Shown: positions 39,801 to 50,362 of the stretch, in pieces | Layout of the letters: each line of letters starts with the position of its first letter | How positions within the stretch are numbered: position 1 is the stretch's first letter | Assembly (NCBI RefSeq): GCF_902859765.1 | Contig: NZ_CADIJV010000010.1 | Span: 1-64,000 of the forward strand | Direction: 5' to 3' | DNA length: 64,000 bases | DNA from: Achromobacter pulmonis | Lineage (GTDB): Bacteria; Pseudomonadota; Gammaproteobacteria; Burkholderiales; Burkholderiaceae_B | Translations under genes and position numbers: made by a program | The notes under the pieces: model-generated | What the model was told of the DNA's origin: nothing | What the model saw: the letters and a program-made list of their open reading frames with translations, nothing else | The model's database searches: none

Positions 39801-40402
39801 CGCTGGATGAACTGAACACCTCGCGCGAGCGCAAGGGGTTCCTGGACGACCAGCACGCAGACCTGATGACCGCCATCGAGACGCTGGAAGACGCGATCCG
39901 CAAGATCGACCGCGAAACCCGCGAACTGCTGCAAGAGACCTTCAACGTCGTCAACGGCCATTTTGGCGAGCTGTTCCCCAAGCTGTTCGGCGGTGGCGAG
40001 GCCAAGCTGACCATGACCGGCGAGGAAATCCTCGACGCCGGCGTGCAGGTCATGGCGCAGCCGCCAGGCAAACGCAACAGCACCATCCACCTGCTGTCGG
40101 GGGGCGAGAAAGCGCTGACGGCCACCGCGCTGGTGTTCGCGCTATTCAAGCTCAACCCGGCCCCGTTCTGCCTGCTGGACGAGGTGGACGCGCCGCTTGA
40201 TGACGCCAATACCGAGCGCTACGCCAACCTGGTCGCCAACATGAGCGAGCAGACCCAATTCCTGTTCATCTCGCACAACAAAATCGCGATGCAGATGGCC
40301 AAGCAACTGGTGGGCGTGACCATGCAAGAGCAAGGGGTTTCGCGTATCGTTGCGGTAGACATAGATTCGGCCGTCCAGATGATGGCCTCCGAAGCGGCAT
40401 AA
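36869..40402 (+). CDS. smc: Chromosome partition protein SMC
   Basis: 1177-residue condensin ATPase that loops and compacts DNA with ScpA/ScpB. The head has Walker A GPNGCGKSN (31-39). Long coiled coils rich in Glu, Ala, Arg and Gln (about 165-505 and 670-1010) flank a hinge (about 510-660) containing VVKAGHLVDAHSVRFY. The C-terminal head has the ABC signature LLSGGEKALTA and Walker B FCLLDEVDAPLDDAN. Starts with GTG, giving the usual MRLTQLKLAGFKSF beginning. Same strand and order as zipA and ligA, as in related genomes. Confidence 0.96.
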   Translation: MRLTQLKLAGFKSFVDPTVIPVPSQLVGVVGPNGCGKSNIIDAVRWVLGEAKASELRGESMQDVIFNGSGNRKPAARASVEMVFDNSEGRAAGQWSTYAEIAVRRVLTRDGTSSYFVNNQQVRRRDIHDIFLGTGLGARGYAIIGQGMINRLIEARPEELRVFLEEAAGVSRYKERRRETENRLSDTRENLTRVEDILRELNSQLEKLEAQAEVATRYRELQADGEKKQHALWFLKETGAREERARKAQEMAQAQNELEAAIAGLRAGEAALESRRQAHYAASDAVHTAQGALYEANAQVSRLEAEIRHVVDSRNRLQARRDQLQQQIAEWTSQREHCAEQIAQAEEDLAAGAARTEEARAAAEDAQAALPAVEQRVREAASGRDEMRAALARVEQNLALVAQTQRDADRQLQALEQRRERLQQELRELHSPDPVRLEQLAGDRVAGEEQLEQAQEELAALEGKVPEADAERSRAQAAAQTDAQNLARLEARLSALVKLQEDVQKQGALEPWLAKHELAGLTRLWQKLHIEPGWETALEAALRERMASLEVRSLDWARAFSDDAPPARLAFYQLPPAAPAPAAPAGLTPLASLLRITDPDLRTLLNEWLGGIYTATDLAQALATRASLPAGAACVVKAGHLVDAHSVRFYAPDSEQAGLLARQQEIENLQREIKAQQLITDQARAAVARAEVAWQQVTQAIAPARQRVAEVTRRVHDIQLEHSRLQQQAEQSGQHAARLRQDLEEISAHEEDLRATREEAEARFEALDEELAEHQSRFADAEMDGETLAAQAEAARARLRELERAAQEAEFAERAIQVRITDLQRNQQLAADQSHRGSVELEQLLADLVDLDASASQAGLQDALEVRAEREDALARARQEMENLAALLRGADEDRLQQERTLEPRRARITELQLQDQAARLAEEQFTEQLDAREVDREALAQDLANQPDEWRRANWLQSEVTRISRQIESLGSVNLAALDELNTSRERKGFLDDQHADLMTAIETLEDAIRKIDRETRELLQETFNVVNGHFGELFPKLFGGGEAKLTMTGEEILDAGVQVMAQPPGKRNSTIHLLSGGEKALTATALVFALFKLNPAPFCLLDEVDAPLDDANTERYANLVANMSEQTQFLFISHNKIAMQMAKQLVGVTMQEQGVSRIVAVDIDSAVQMMASEAA

Positions 40403-40448
40403 ACCCAATATTCAGAATGGCGCCGGCTTCATGGCGCGGGATTTACAC

Positions 40449-43609
<3,161 letters not shown>

Positions 43610-43642
43610 TCGCGCCTGGCGCATCGCTCCCTGGCCCTGTCG

Positions 43643-43680
43643 AACAGGCTGCCCGCTTCCGGCGCGCGGCCTGTTTTCAT
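43643..43680 (+). terminator. Weak terminator candidate after ligA
   Basis: Arms AACAGGC (43643-43649) and GCCTGTT (43669-43675), followed by TTCATTT. The large 19-base loop makes it a weak candidate. Confidence 0.3.
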
Positions 43681-43722
43681 TTCCGGCGTGGTCGCCGTCG
43701 TCCCGCGGCATCTTGTTCAGAC

Positions 43723-43753
43723 AAAAAAAACTGCCCGCGCAGGGCGGGCAGTT
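43723..43753 (-). terminator. Rho-independent terminator of the msrB-yciB-bolA-ppi operon
   Basis: On the minus strand, stem AACTGCCCG / CGGGCAGTT with a 7-base loop, followed by eight T residues. Confidence 0.9.
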
Positions 43754-43774
43754 GTTCGCGGGGCGAGGCCGGAT

Positions 43775-44551
43775 TTACTGGATCTTGGCCTTTTCGCGCA
43801 GTTGCTTCTGGTAGTCGGCCAGGGTTTGCTGGCGCAGCATTTCTTCCAGTTGCGTGCGGACCTGTTCGAGCGGCGGGAATTCGACCGGACGGGTGTCGTC
43901 GACCATGATGATGTGCCAGCCGAACTGGGTCTGGACCGGCTTGTCGACCAGTTGGCCCTTCTTGAGCTGGGTCACGGCCTGGGCGAACGGCTGGACGTAG
44001 TTGGTCGGAGGCGCCCAACCCAGGTCGCCACCCTTTTCGGCGCTGCCGGGGTCCTTGGAGTTCTTCTTGGCCAGTTCCTCGAACTTGCCCTTGTTGTTCT
44101 TCAACTGGGCCAGCAGGTCGTTGGCGGTCTTTTCGTCTTCGACCAGGATGTGACGGACCTTGTACTCCATCTTGCCGGCCTGTTCTTTCTTGATCTTCTC
44201 GTATTCGGCCGTGACCTTGGCATCCGAGACCGGGTGCTTGGCCAGGTAATCGGCCATCAGGGCGCGCACCAGGATGCCTTGGCGCGCCAGTTCGATTTCG
44301 GTCTGGACGTCGGGCTGCTTGGCGATGCCGGCGGACTCGGCGGCTTGCACGAAGACCTGGCGGTTGATCATCTCCTGCTTGACCTGCTCGCGCAGTTGCG
44401 GCGAATCGGTGGCGCCCTGACTGACCAGCAGCTTGACGAATTGATCCAGGCTCTTCTGCGGAATGGCCTTGCCATTGACGGTGGCGACGTTCTGGGCGAA
44501 AGCGGGCACGGCGATGACGCAGGCGGCGGCCAGCATGACGATGCGTTTCAT
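43775..44551 (-). CDS. Periplasmic parvulin-type peptidyl-prolyl isomerase (Par27-like)
   Basis: 258 residues with a signal peptide (1-19, cleavage after AFA). The N- and C-terminal helical segments (about 30-115 and 225-258) form a SurA-like chaperone cradle. The central parvulin domain (about 128-222) has YKVRHILVEDEKTA, DPGSAEKGGDLGW and FGWHIIMVDD. Size and layout match Bordetella pertussis Par27, a prolyl isomerase and outer-membrane protein chaperone. AAGGA lies 6 nt before the ATG. Last gene of a four-gene minus-strand unit. Confidence 0.88.
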   Translation of the reverse strand: MKRIVMLAAACVIAVPAFAQNVATVNGKAIPQKSLDQFVKLLVSQGATDSPQLREQVKQEMINRQVFVQAAESAGIAKQPDVQTEIELARQGILVRALMADYLAKHPVSDAKVTAEYEKIKKEQAGKMEYKVRHILVEDEKTANDLLAQLKNNKGKFEELAKKNSKDPGSAEKGGDLGWAPPTNYVQPFAQAVTQLKKGQLVDKPVQTQFGWHIIMVDDTRPVEFPPLEQVRTQLEEMLRQQTLADYQKQLREKAKIQ

Positions 44552-44568
44552 GAATATCCTTTTACTTT

Positions 44569-44838
44569 CTATTTGGGAGCCTGGGCGTCGAGCGCAAGCG
44601 CATGAATCGGATAGGGGATCAAATCTTGCAAATGATGATACACCAGCCGATGTCGCGCCACGGGGTTCAGTCCTACAAAGCAGGATGCCACGATGTGGAC
44701 GCGATAATGGCCGGCGCCGTTTTTACTGCCTTCGTGACCGGCATGCAAATGCGAGTCGTCCTGGATGTCCAGGGAAACCGGCTCCAGGACGGCCAGGCGC
44801 TCCCGGATCAGGGTGATGCGGTCGGTGGTCTCTGACAT
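44569..44838 (-). CDS. bolA: BolA family protein
   Basis: 89 residues with the BolA/IbaG fold; family members bind monothiol glutaredoxins and [2Fe-2S] clusters and influence cell shape and stress responses. Signature DDSHLHAGHEG (27-37) with conserved histidines, GHYRVHIVASCF (43-54) and RHRLVYHHL. Sits 17 bp upstream of the parvulin gene and 61 bp after yciB, the same order as in other Alcaligenaceae. Confidence 0.93.
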   Translation of the reverse strand: MSETTDRITLIRERLAVLEPVSLDIQDDSHLHAGHEGSKNGAGHYRVHIVASCFVGLNPVARHRLVYHHLQDLIPYPIHALALDAQAPK

Positions 44839-44899
44839 GGTGGTGATCGTAAAGTTCCGGCGCGCGGCGCGCGCCGGGAAAAGGGCGGGGCCGCGGGCG

Positions 44900-45466
44900 T
44901 CAGGGCTTGGGCGGGGCGTTGGCGCTGTCTTCGGCCTCGATGTGCTTGCCCAGCCAGATCGACTGGCCGATGACGAAGACGATCATCAGGCCCATCAGGC
45001 CAAAGGCCTTGAAGCTGACCCATTGGGACTCGGTGAAGTGCCCCGAGAAGGCCACGTACAGGTTGATGGCGCCGGCGAACAGGAAGAAGGCGGCCCAGAT
45101 CAGATTGAGCTTGTCCCAGGCGGCATCCGGCAACTGGATCTGCTTTTCCATCAGGCGGCGGATCAGGTTGCGGCCGAACAGCAGGCGCGCGAACACCAGG
45201 GCGCCGCCGAACAGCCAGTACAGCACCGTGGGCTTCCATTTGATGAAGACGTCGCTGTGCAGCCAGATGGTGGCGCCGCCGAACACCAGGATCACGGTCA
45301 GGTTGATCCAGTGCATCGCCTCGGTGGCGCGGCCGGTGGCCTTGAGCCAGACGATCTGCAGCACCGCCGCCGCCATCGCCACCCCGGTTGCCACGAAGAT
45401 GTCGGTGAACCGGTAGGCCAGGAAGAAAAGGAACAGCGGAAAGAGGTCGAACAGGAACTTCTTCAT
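44900..45466 (-). CDS. yciB: Septation protein A / YciB inner-membrane protein
   Basis: 188-residue protein with five hydrophobic helices. N terminus [20 protein letters not shown] matches the IspA/YciB family, which is needed for cell envelope integrity and normal septation. The conserved [17 protein letters not shown] (82-98) and [12 protein letters not shown] segments are present. ATG 45466 overlaps the msrB stop (ATGA), so the longer upstream frame is not used. Confidence 0.92.
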   Translation of the reverse strand: MKKFLFDLFPLFLFFLAYRFTDIFVATGVAMAAAVLQIVWLKATGRATEAMHWINLTVILVFGGATIWLHSDVFIKWKPTVLYWLFGGALVFARLLFGRNLIRRLMEKQIQLPDAAWDKLNLIWAAFFLFAGAINLYVAFSGHFTESQWVSFKAFGLMGLMIVFVIGQSIWLGKHIEAEDSANAPPKP

Positions 45467-45861
45467 TCGGCTTCCGGCTCGAACGTCATCGACAGGGAGT
45501 TGATGCAATAGCGCAGGCCGGTGGGCGCCGGGCCGTCGGGGAAGACGTGGCCCAGGTGCGCGTCGCAGACGTTGCACAGCACCTCGGTGCGCACCATGCC
45601 GTGGGTGGTGTCGCGTTCCTCGCGCACCAGGTCCGGGTCGAGTGCCTGGAAATAGCTGGGCCAGCCACAGCCGGCGTCGAACTTGGTGTCCGACGCGAAC
45701 AGCGCCGTGCCACAGCCCACGCAGCGGTAGATGCCCGGGGTGAAGGTATTCCAGTAGCGCCCGGTGAATGCGCGTTCAGTACCCTTTTCGCGGGTGACGA
45801 CGTATTCTTCCGGGGACAGCTGGGCCCGCCATTCGGCGTCGGTTTTGCGTACTTTGTCCAT
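45463..45861 (-). CDS. msrB: Peptide-methionine (R)-S-oxide reductase MsrB
   Basis: 132-residue enzyme that repairs R-methionine sulfoxide in proteins. Zinc site C47/C50 (RCVGC) and C96/C99 (LCNVC). The catalytic cysteine is C119 in [17 protein letters not shown] (61-71) carries a further conserved cysteine, C65, often the recycling residue. ATG 45861 gives the usual length. First gene of the unit; it diverges from bioM across a 52-bp gap. Confidence 0.95.
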   Translation of the reverse strand: MDKVRKTDAEWRAQLSPEEYVVTREKGTERAFTGRYWNTFTPGIYRCVGCGTALFASDTKFDAGCGWPSYFQALDPDLVREERDTTHGMVRTEVLCNVCDAHLGHVFPDGPAPTGLRYCINSLSMTFEPEAE

Positions 45862-45882
45862 ATCAACTCTTGGAGTGCCGAT

Positions 45883-45900
45883 GCCCGAAATGGTTCGGGC
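45883..45900. promoter_or_regulatory. Inverted repeat between msrB and bioM
   Basis: Perfect 7-bp arms GCCCGAA-ATGG-TTCGGGC in the middle of the 52-bp divergent gap, directly upstream of a CATAAT (45900-45905) that could be the bioM -10 element. A shared operator is plausible; a simple hairpin is the alternative. Confidence 0.4.
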
Positions 45901-45913
45901 ATAATTCCGCCCC

Positions 45914-46591
45914 ATGTTAATCGAGTTTGACCAGGCGATTGTATCGACGCCCCAGGCGGAAGTGTTGCGCGGGGTGAGCCTGGCGCTGGGCGGGCGCCGG
46001 GTCGGCATCGTCGGCCCCAACGGCGCGGGCAAGAGCACGCTGGCGCGGCTGGTCAACGGGTTGGTGCTGCCGACCTCGGGCAGTGTGCGGGTCGGTGGCC
46101 TGGATACCCGGCATGAATTGAAGGCGGTGCGCCGCCAGGTCGGCTTCGTGTTCCAGAACCCCGAGAACCAGATCGTCTTCCCGATCGTGCGCGAGGATCT
46201 GGCATTCGGCCTGAAGCACCTGGAGCCCGACCGCGCGCAACGCGAGGCCCGCATCGAGGCTGAGTTGGCCGCGCTGGGCGTGGCCCACCTGGCCGATCGC
46301 ACCAGCCACACGCTTTCCGGCGGCGAGCGCCAGTTGGTGGCGCTGGCGGCGGTGCTGGTGATGCGCCCCGGGCTGGTGGTGTTCGACGAGCCCACCACCC
46401 AGCTGGACCTGCGCAACCGCAACCGGGTGCGCGACGCCATCGCCGCCCTGCCGCAGGACGCCATCGTGGTCAGCCACGACCTGGCATTGCTGGAGGATTT
46501 CGAGCGGGTGCTGGTGGTCCAGGACGGGGCCATCGCCGCCGACGACACGCCGGCCGCCGCGCTGCGCTGGTACCGGGACCACTGCGCGTGA
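45914..46591 (+). CDS. bioM: Biotin ECF transporter ATPase BioM
   Basis: 225-residue ABC ATPase that energises biotin uptake with BioN and BioY. Walker [10 protein letters not shown] (36-44), Q-loop [13 protein letters not shown] with the QNPxxQ motif typical of energy-coupling-factor ATPases, signature LSGGE (135-139), Walker B LVVFDEP and H-loop VVSHD. The start may be near-leaderless. The stop overlaps the bioN GTG start. Confidence 0.9.
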   Translation: MLIEFDQAIVSTPQAEVLRGVSLALGGRRVGIVGPNGAGKSTLARLVNGLVLPTSGSVRVGGLDTRHELKAVRRQVGFVFQNPENQIVFPIVREDLAFGLKHLEPDRAQREARIEAELAALGVAHLADRTSHTLSGGERQLVALAAVLVMRPGLVVFDEPTTQLDLRNRNRVRDAIAALPQDAIVVSHDLALLEDFERVLVVQDGAIAADDTPAAALRWYRDHCA

Positions 46592-47184
46592 TCGAGCCCC
46601 TATATATTCCCGGCGACTCGGCGCTGCACCGGCTGCCCGCCGGCCTGAAGCTGCTGGCGCTGGCCGGGGCCGGCGCCGGGCTGTTCCTGCTGCGCGATCC
46701 GCTTGTGCTGGCGGGCGCCTGCCTGGTCGCCGGCCTGTTGCTGTGGTGCGCCGGCGCGTCGCCCGGCGGTGTCTGGCGCCAGGTGCGCGGCCTGGTCTGG
46801 GTGCTGCTGGCGGTCGCTGCGTTCACCGCCTGGTTTCAGGGCTGGCGCGAGGCGCTGGCGGTAGTCTTGCGCATCGCCGCGATGGTCGGGCTGGCGCTGG
46901 CGGTGACGCTGTCGAGCCGCAGTTCCGACCTGATCGCCGTGTGCGAGCGGGTGCTGATGCCGTTGCAGCGCATCGGCCTGCTGGACGCGGGCAAGGTGGC
47001 GCTGGCGCTGGCGCTGGCCTTGCGCTTCGTGCCCGAGATCTGGCGCAATTTCCATGAGATCCGCGAGGCCCAGGCGGCGCGCGGCCTGGGCGCCAACCCG
47101 GTGGCGCTGATCGTGCCGTTGGTGGTGCTGACCCTGAAGCGGGCGCAGGAAGTGGCCGAGGCCATCGACGCCCGCAGCCCGTAG
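46588..47184 (+). CDS. bioN: Biotin ECF transporter transmembrane subunit BioN
   Basis: 198-residue T-component of the biotin importer. About five hydrophobic helices and the two short ATPase-coupling motifs of this family: AARGLG (about 169-174) and IDARSP at the C terminus (193-198). GTG start overlapping the bioM stop (GTGA). 53 bp separate it from bioY. Confidence 0.88.
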   Translation: MIEPLYIPGDSALHRLPAGLKLLALAGAGAGLFLLRDPLVLAGACLVAGLLLWCAGASPGGVWRQVRGLVWVLLAVAAFTAWFQGWREALAVVLRIAAMVGLALAVTLSSRSSDLIAVCERVLMPLQRIGLLDAGKVALALALALRFVPEIWRNFHEIREAQAARGLGANPVALIVPLVVLTLKRAQEVAEAIDARSP

Positions 47185-47237
47185 TTTCCCGGCCGGCTCC
47201 GATCCCCGGTCTCTCTACATATAGAAAGGGCATTGCA

Positions 47238-47795
47238 ATGAAATCCAACAATACTGTGCTGGTGGCGCTGTTCGCTGCGCTGATCGTGGTGCTGAGCCTG
47301 ATTCCGCCGATTCCGCTGCCGGGTATCCCGGTGCCGGTCACGTTGCAGACGCTGGGGGCCATGCTGGCCGGCGCCATGCTGGGGCCGGGACGCGGCGCGC
47401 TGGCCTGCCTGCTGTACCTGGCGCTGGCGGCGATCGGCCTGCCGGTGCTGCCGGGGGGGCGTGGCGGCCTGGGGGCGTTCTTCGGCCCGACCGGTGGATT
47501 CCTGGCCGGGCTGGTGGTCGGCGCGTTCGTCACCGGTTGGCTGGCACGGCGTCTGGCGGGCGCGGCGGCCGGCTTTGGCCGCCAACTGGCCGGCAGTGCC
47601 GCCGCCTGCATCGTGGGCGGCATCCTGGTGGTCTACGCCTGCGGGGTGCCGTGGCTGGCCGTAGTCACCAAGATGGGGCTGTCCAAGGCCGCGCTCGCGG
47701 TGCTGGTGTTCGTGCCAGGCGACCTGATCAAGGCGCTGCTGGCGGCTTGGGTGGCAACGCGTGTCGAGCGGGTCTGGCCCATGCGTGGCCGTTGA
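47238..47795 (+). CDS. bioY: Biotin transporter substrate-binding subunit BioY
   Basis: 185-residue membrane protein that binds biotin with high affinity. Six hydrophobic helices. BioY signatures are IPLPGIPVPVTLQTLGAMLAG (in part, 25-42), LLYLALAAIGLPVLPGGRGG and FGPTGGFLAG (76-85). Third gene of the bioMNY unit, in the order seen in other proteobacteria. Confidence 0.92.
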   Translation: MKSNNTVLVALFAALIVVLSLIPPIPLPGIPVPVTLQTLGAMLAGAMLGPGRGALACLLYLALAAIGLPVLPGGRGGLGAFFGPTGGFLAGLVVGAFVTGWLARRLAGAAAGFGRQLAGSAAACIVGGILVVYACGVPWLAVVTKMGLSKAALAVLVFVPGDLIKALLAAWVATRVERVWPMRGR

Positions 47796-47942
47796 GCCGG
47801 GCAAGGGAATCCCCCAACTGACGCCCGCCGGGCTTTCAAGTACAAGTTCGCCATTAACGAATGCGTTTGCTGAAATAGGGTTTCCGTAGCACATCAGGGA
47901 TTTACCGTAGTTGTGCCAGGTCATCTGATACTGTTTTAACCC

Positions 47943-47948
47943 TATAAT
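47943..47948 (+). promoter_or_regulatory. TATAAT -10 candidate for the first Liv-type operon
   Basis: A consensus TATAAT lies in an AT-rich block (47935-47970), unusual for this genome, 78 bp upstream of the binding-protein gene. No strong -35 is seen at the right distance; a second TATAAC at 47960-47965 is an alternative. Confidence 0.4.
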
Positions 47949-48026
47949 ATTTTTTTCTGTATAACTTTAACTAGGCTCGCTTCCGCCTCGTCCGGGGCAT
48001 CCAAGAGCCACCACAGGAGACAAAAC

Positions 48027-49190
48027 ATGCGCAAGCACTTCGGCTTGACCGCGGCCGCCGCCGCCGTTGCCCTGACCCTGCCGCTGCTGGCCAGTGCCCA
48101 GGTCAAGGTGGGTGTGACGGTGTCCAGCACCGGCCCCGCCGCATCGCTCGGCATCCCCGAGCGCAACACCGTCGCGCTGTTGCCCAAGGAAGTGGCCGGC
48201 CAGAAGATCGAATGGATCGTCCTGGACGACGCCACCGACACGACGCAAGCCGTCAAGAATTCGCGCAAGCTGGCGACGGACGACAAGGTCGATGTGCTGA
48301 TCGGCACCTCGGTCACGCCGGGCTCGCTGGCCATGGTGGACGTGGCGGCCGAAGCCAAGGTGCCGATGATCAGCGTGGCCGCGAGCGCCAAGATCGTCGA
48401 ACCCGTGGACGAGAAGCGCCGCTGGGTCTTCAAGACGCCGCAGAACGACGCCCTGATGGCCGGCGCGCTGGCCGACGCCATGGCCAAGTCCAAGATCAAG
48501 ACGCTGGGCTTCATCGGTTTTGCCGACGCCTACGGCGACGGCTGGCTGGACGTGATGCAGAAGGCCGCCAAGGCCAAGGGCATCGAGATCGTCTCCATCG
48601 AGAAATACAGCCGCACCGACACCAGCGTGACGGGCCAGGTGCTCAAGCTGATCGGCGCCAAGCCGGACGCCATCCTGATCGCCGGCGCCGGCACCCCGTC
48701 GGCCCTGCCGCAGAAGGAACTGAAGGCCCGCAACTACGGCGGCACCATCTACCAGACCCACGGCGCCGCCAACAACGACGTGCTGCGCGTGTGCGGCAAG
48801 GACTGCGACGGCATGTACCTGCCGGCCGGTCCGCTGCTGGTCGCGGCCCAGTTGCCCGACAGCAATCCGGTCAAGAAGTCGGCCCTGGCCTACGTTGCGA
48901 CCTACGAAAAGGCCAATGGCGCCGGATCGACCAACACCTTCGGCGGCCACATGTGGGATGCCGGCCAGCTGGTGGTGGCCGCCTTGCCGGTAGCCTTGAA
49001 GACCGGCGCCAAGCCCGGCACGCCGGAGTTCCGCGCCGCCATGCGCGACGCCCTGGAAAACATCAAGGACCTGGCCGCCTCGCAGGGCGTGTTCAACATG
49101 TCGCCGACCGACCACGCCGGCTTTGACGAACGCTCGCGCGTCATCGTCAAGGTCGAGGGCGGCAAGTGGGTCTACCAGCCCAACCTGTAA
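48027..49190 (+). CDS. Branched-chain-amino-acid-type ABC transporter substrate-binding protein
   Basis: 387-residue periplasmic binding protein, signal peptide 1-24 (cleavage after ASA). Type I (Leu/Ile/Val-binding) fold: VKVGVTVSSTGPAASLGIPERN (from residue 26, in part), DDATDTTQAVKNSRKLATDDKVDVLIG and YGDGWLDVM. One disulfide is likely from VCGKDC (about 255-260). AGGAG lies 7-8 nt before the ATG. The first gene of a four-gene importer. The ligand cannot be read from sequence; amino acids, amides or aromatic acids are all used by this family. Confidence 0.85.
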   Translation: MRKHFGLTAAAAAVALTLPLLASAQVKVGVTVSSTGPAASLGIPERNTVALLPKEVAGQKIEWIVLDDATDTTQAVKNSRKLATDDKVDVLIGTSVTPGSLAMVDVAAEAKVPMISVAASAKIVEPVDEKRRWVFKTPQNDALMAGALADAMAKSKIKTLGFIGFADAYGDGWLDVMQKAAKAKGIEIVSIEKYSRTDTSVTGQVLKLIGAKPDAILIAGAGTPSALPQKELKARNYGGTIYQTHGAANNDVLRVCGKDCDGMYLPAGPLLVAAQLPDSNPVKKSALAYVATYEKANGAGSTNTFGGHMWDAGQLVVAALPVALKTGAKPGTPEFRAAMRDALENIKDLAASQGVFNMSPTDHAGFDERSRVIVKVEGGKWVYQPNL

Positions 49191-49213
49191 TTCCCCTGGA
49201 TTGCCCGATCCAC

Positions 49214-49263
49214 GGGCGCCCATGAGGGCGCCCCATGCTTCGCACCGGCCTTTCCGGCCGGTG
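49214..49263 (+). repeat. Two tandem hairpins after the binding-protein gene
   Basis: First hairpin GGGCGCCC-ATGA-GGGCGCCC (49214-49233) and second CACCGGCC-TTTCC-GGCCGGTG (49243-49263). Neither has a T run, so they probably stabilise the upstream mRNA or cause partial termination, keeping binding protein in excess of permease. Confidence 0.55.
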
Positions 49264-49319
49264 TGTCGTATCAGTGTTCCGGGCGGGGTCGGAACACCAA
49301 GAATCAATAAGGTTGTTAG

Positions 49320-50357
49320 ATGGATTCCTCAATTGCGCTGATTCTGCTGCAAGACGGTATCGTCAACGGCGCCATCTATGCCCTGTTGGGCATGGCGCTG
49401 GTGCTGGTATTCGCCGTTACGCGCGTCATTTTCATTCCCCAGGGCGAGTTCGTGGCGTTCGGCGCCCTGACGCTCGCGATGCTGGTGGACGGCAAGGTGC
49501 CCGGCACCGCCTATCTCCTGCCGCTGCTGGGCGTGGTCTGCCTGGCGCTCGAATTGCTGCGCGCGCTGCGGACCCGCAGCGCGGCAGGCCTGCTCAAAGC
49601 CGTGTTGACCTGTCTCGTGGTGCCGCTGGCGCTGCTGTGGCTGACGGTCACCTACACCGCCGCCGGCAATTCGCTGTGGCTCAACATGCTGCTGACGCTG
49701 CTGCTGGTGATTCCGATGGGCCCGATGGTCTACCGCATCGTCTACCAGCCGCTGGCCGAGGCCACGGTGCTGGTGCTGCTGATCGTGTCGGTGGCGGTGC
49801 ACTTCGCGCTGACCGGCCTGGCCCTGGTGTTCTTCGGCGCCGAAGGCTGGCGCACGCCCGCGTTCGTGAGCGGTCAGGTCAACCTGGGTTTCACCACCTG
49901 GTCGGCGCAGAGCCTGTTCGTGGTGGCGACCTGCGCGCTGCTGATCATCGCGTTGTGGCTGTTCTTCGGCAAGACGCTTTATGGCCGCGCGCTGCGCGCC
50001 ACGGCGGTCAACCGCCGCGGGGCCCGCCTGGTCGGCATCAGCACCACCATGTCGGGCAGCCTGACCTTCACGTTGGCTACCGCCATCGGCGCCATGTCCG
50101 GCATGCTGATCGCGCCCATCACCACGGTCTACTACGACACCGGCTTCCTGATCGGCCTGAAGGGCTTCGTCGGCGCCATCATCGGCGGCCTGGCCAGCTA
50201 CCCCGTGGCGGCGGCCGGCTCGCTGCTGGTGGGCGTGCTGGAATCGTTCTCGTCCTTCTGGGCCAGCGCCTACAAGGAAGTGATCGTCTTCACCCTGATT
50301 ATCCCGGTTCTGGTCTGGCGTTCGTTCAGCACCCATCACGTGGACGAAGAGGAGTAA
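49320..50357 (+). CDS. ABC transporter permease, LivH type
   Basis: 345-residue inner-membrane permease. The N-terminal QDGIVNGAIYALLGMALVLVFAVTRVIFIPQGEF (in part, from residue 11) and the coupling region ATAVNRRGARLVGISTTMSGSLTF are LivH hallmarks. It is ~50 residues longer than E. coli LivH because of an extra hydrophobic segment around residues 75-115 before MGPMVYRIVYQPL. Followed 5 bp later by the LivM-LivG fusion. Confidence 0.87.
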   Translation: MDSSIALILLQDGIVNGAIYALLGMALVLVFAVTRVIFIPQGEFVAFGALTLAMLVDGKVPGTAYLLPLLGVVCLALELLRALRTRSAAGLLKAVLTCLVVPLALLWLTVTYTAAGNSLWLNMLLTLLLVIPMGPMVYRIVYQPLAEATVLVLLIVSVAVHFALTGLALVFFGAEGWRTPAFVSGQVNLGFTTWSAQSLFVVATCALLIIALWLFFGKTLYGRALRATAVNRRGARLVGISTTMSGSLTFTLATAIGAMSGMLIAPITTVYYDTGFLIGLKGFVGAIIGGLASYPVAAAGSLLVGVLESFSSFWASAYKEVIVFTLIIPVLVWRSFSTHHVDEEE

Positions 50358-50362
50358 CCGCC

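Noticed and set aside
36794-40090. 1098-codon open frame antisense to smc
   Set aside because: Shadow of the smc coding strand with low-complexity Leu/Gly/Gln-rich translation.
47185-47237. Possible biotin-regulator site before bioY
   Set aside because: No BioR or BirA consensus; only a partial CTACATATAG symmetry.
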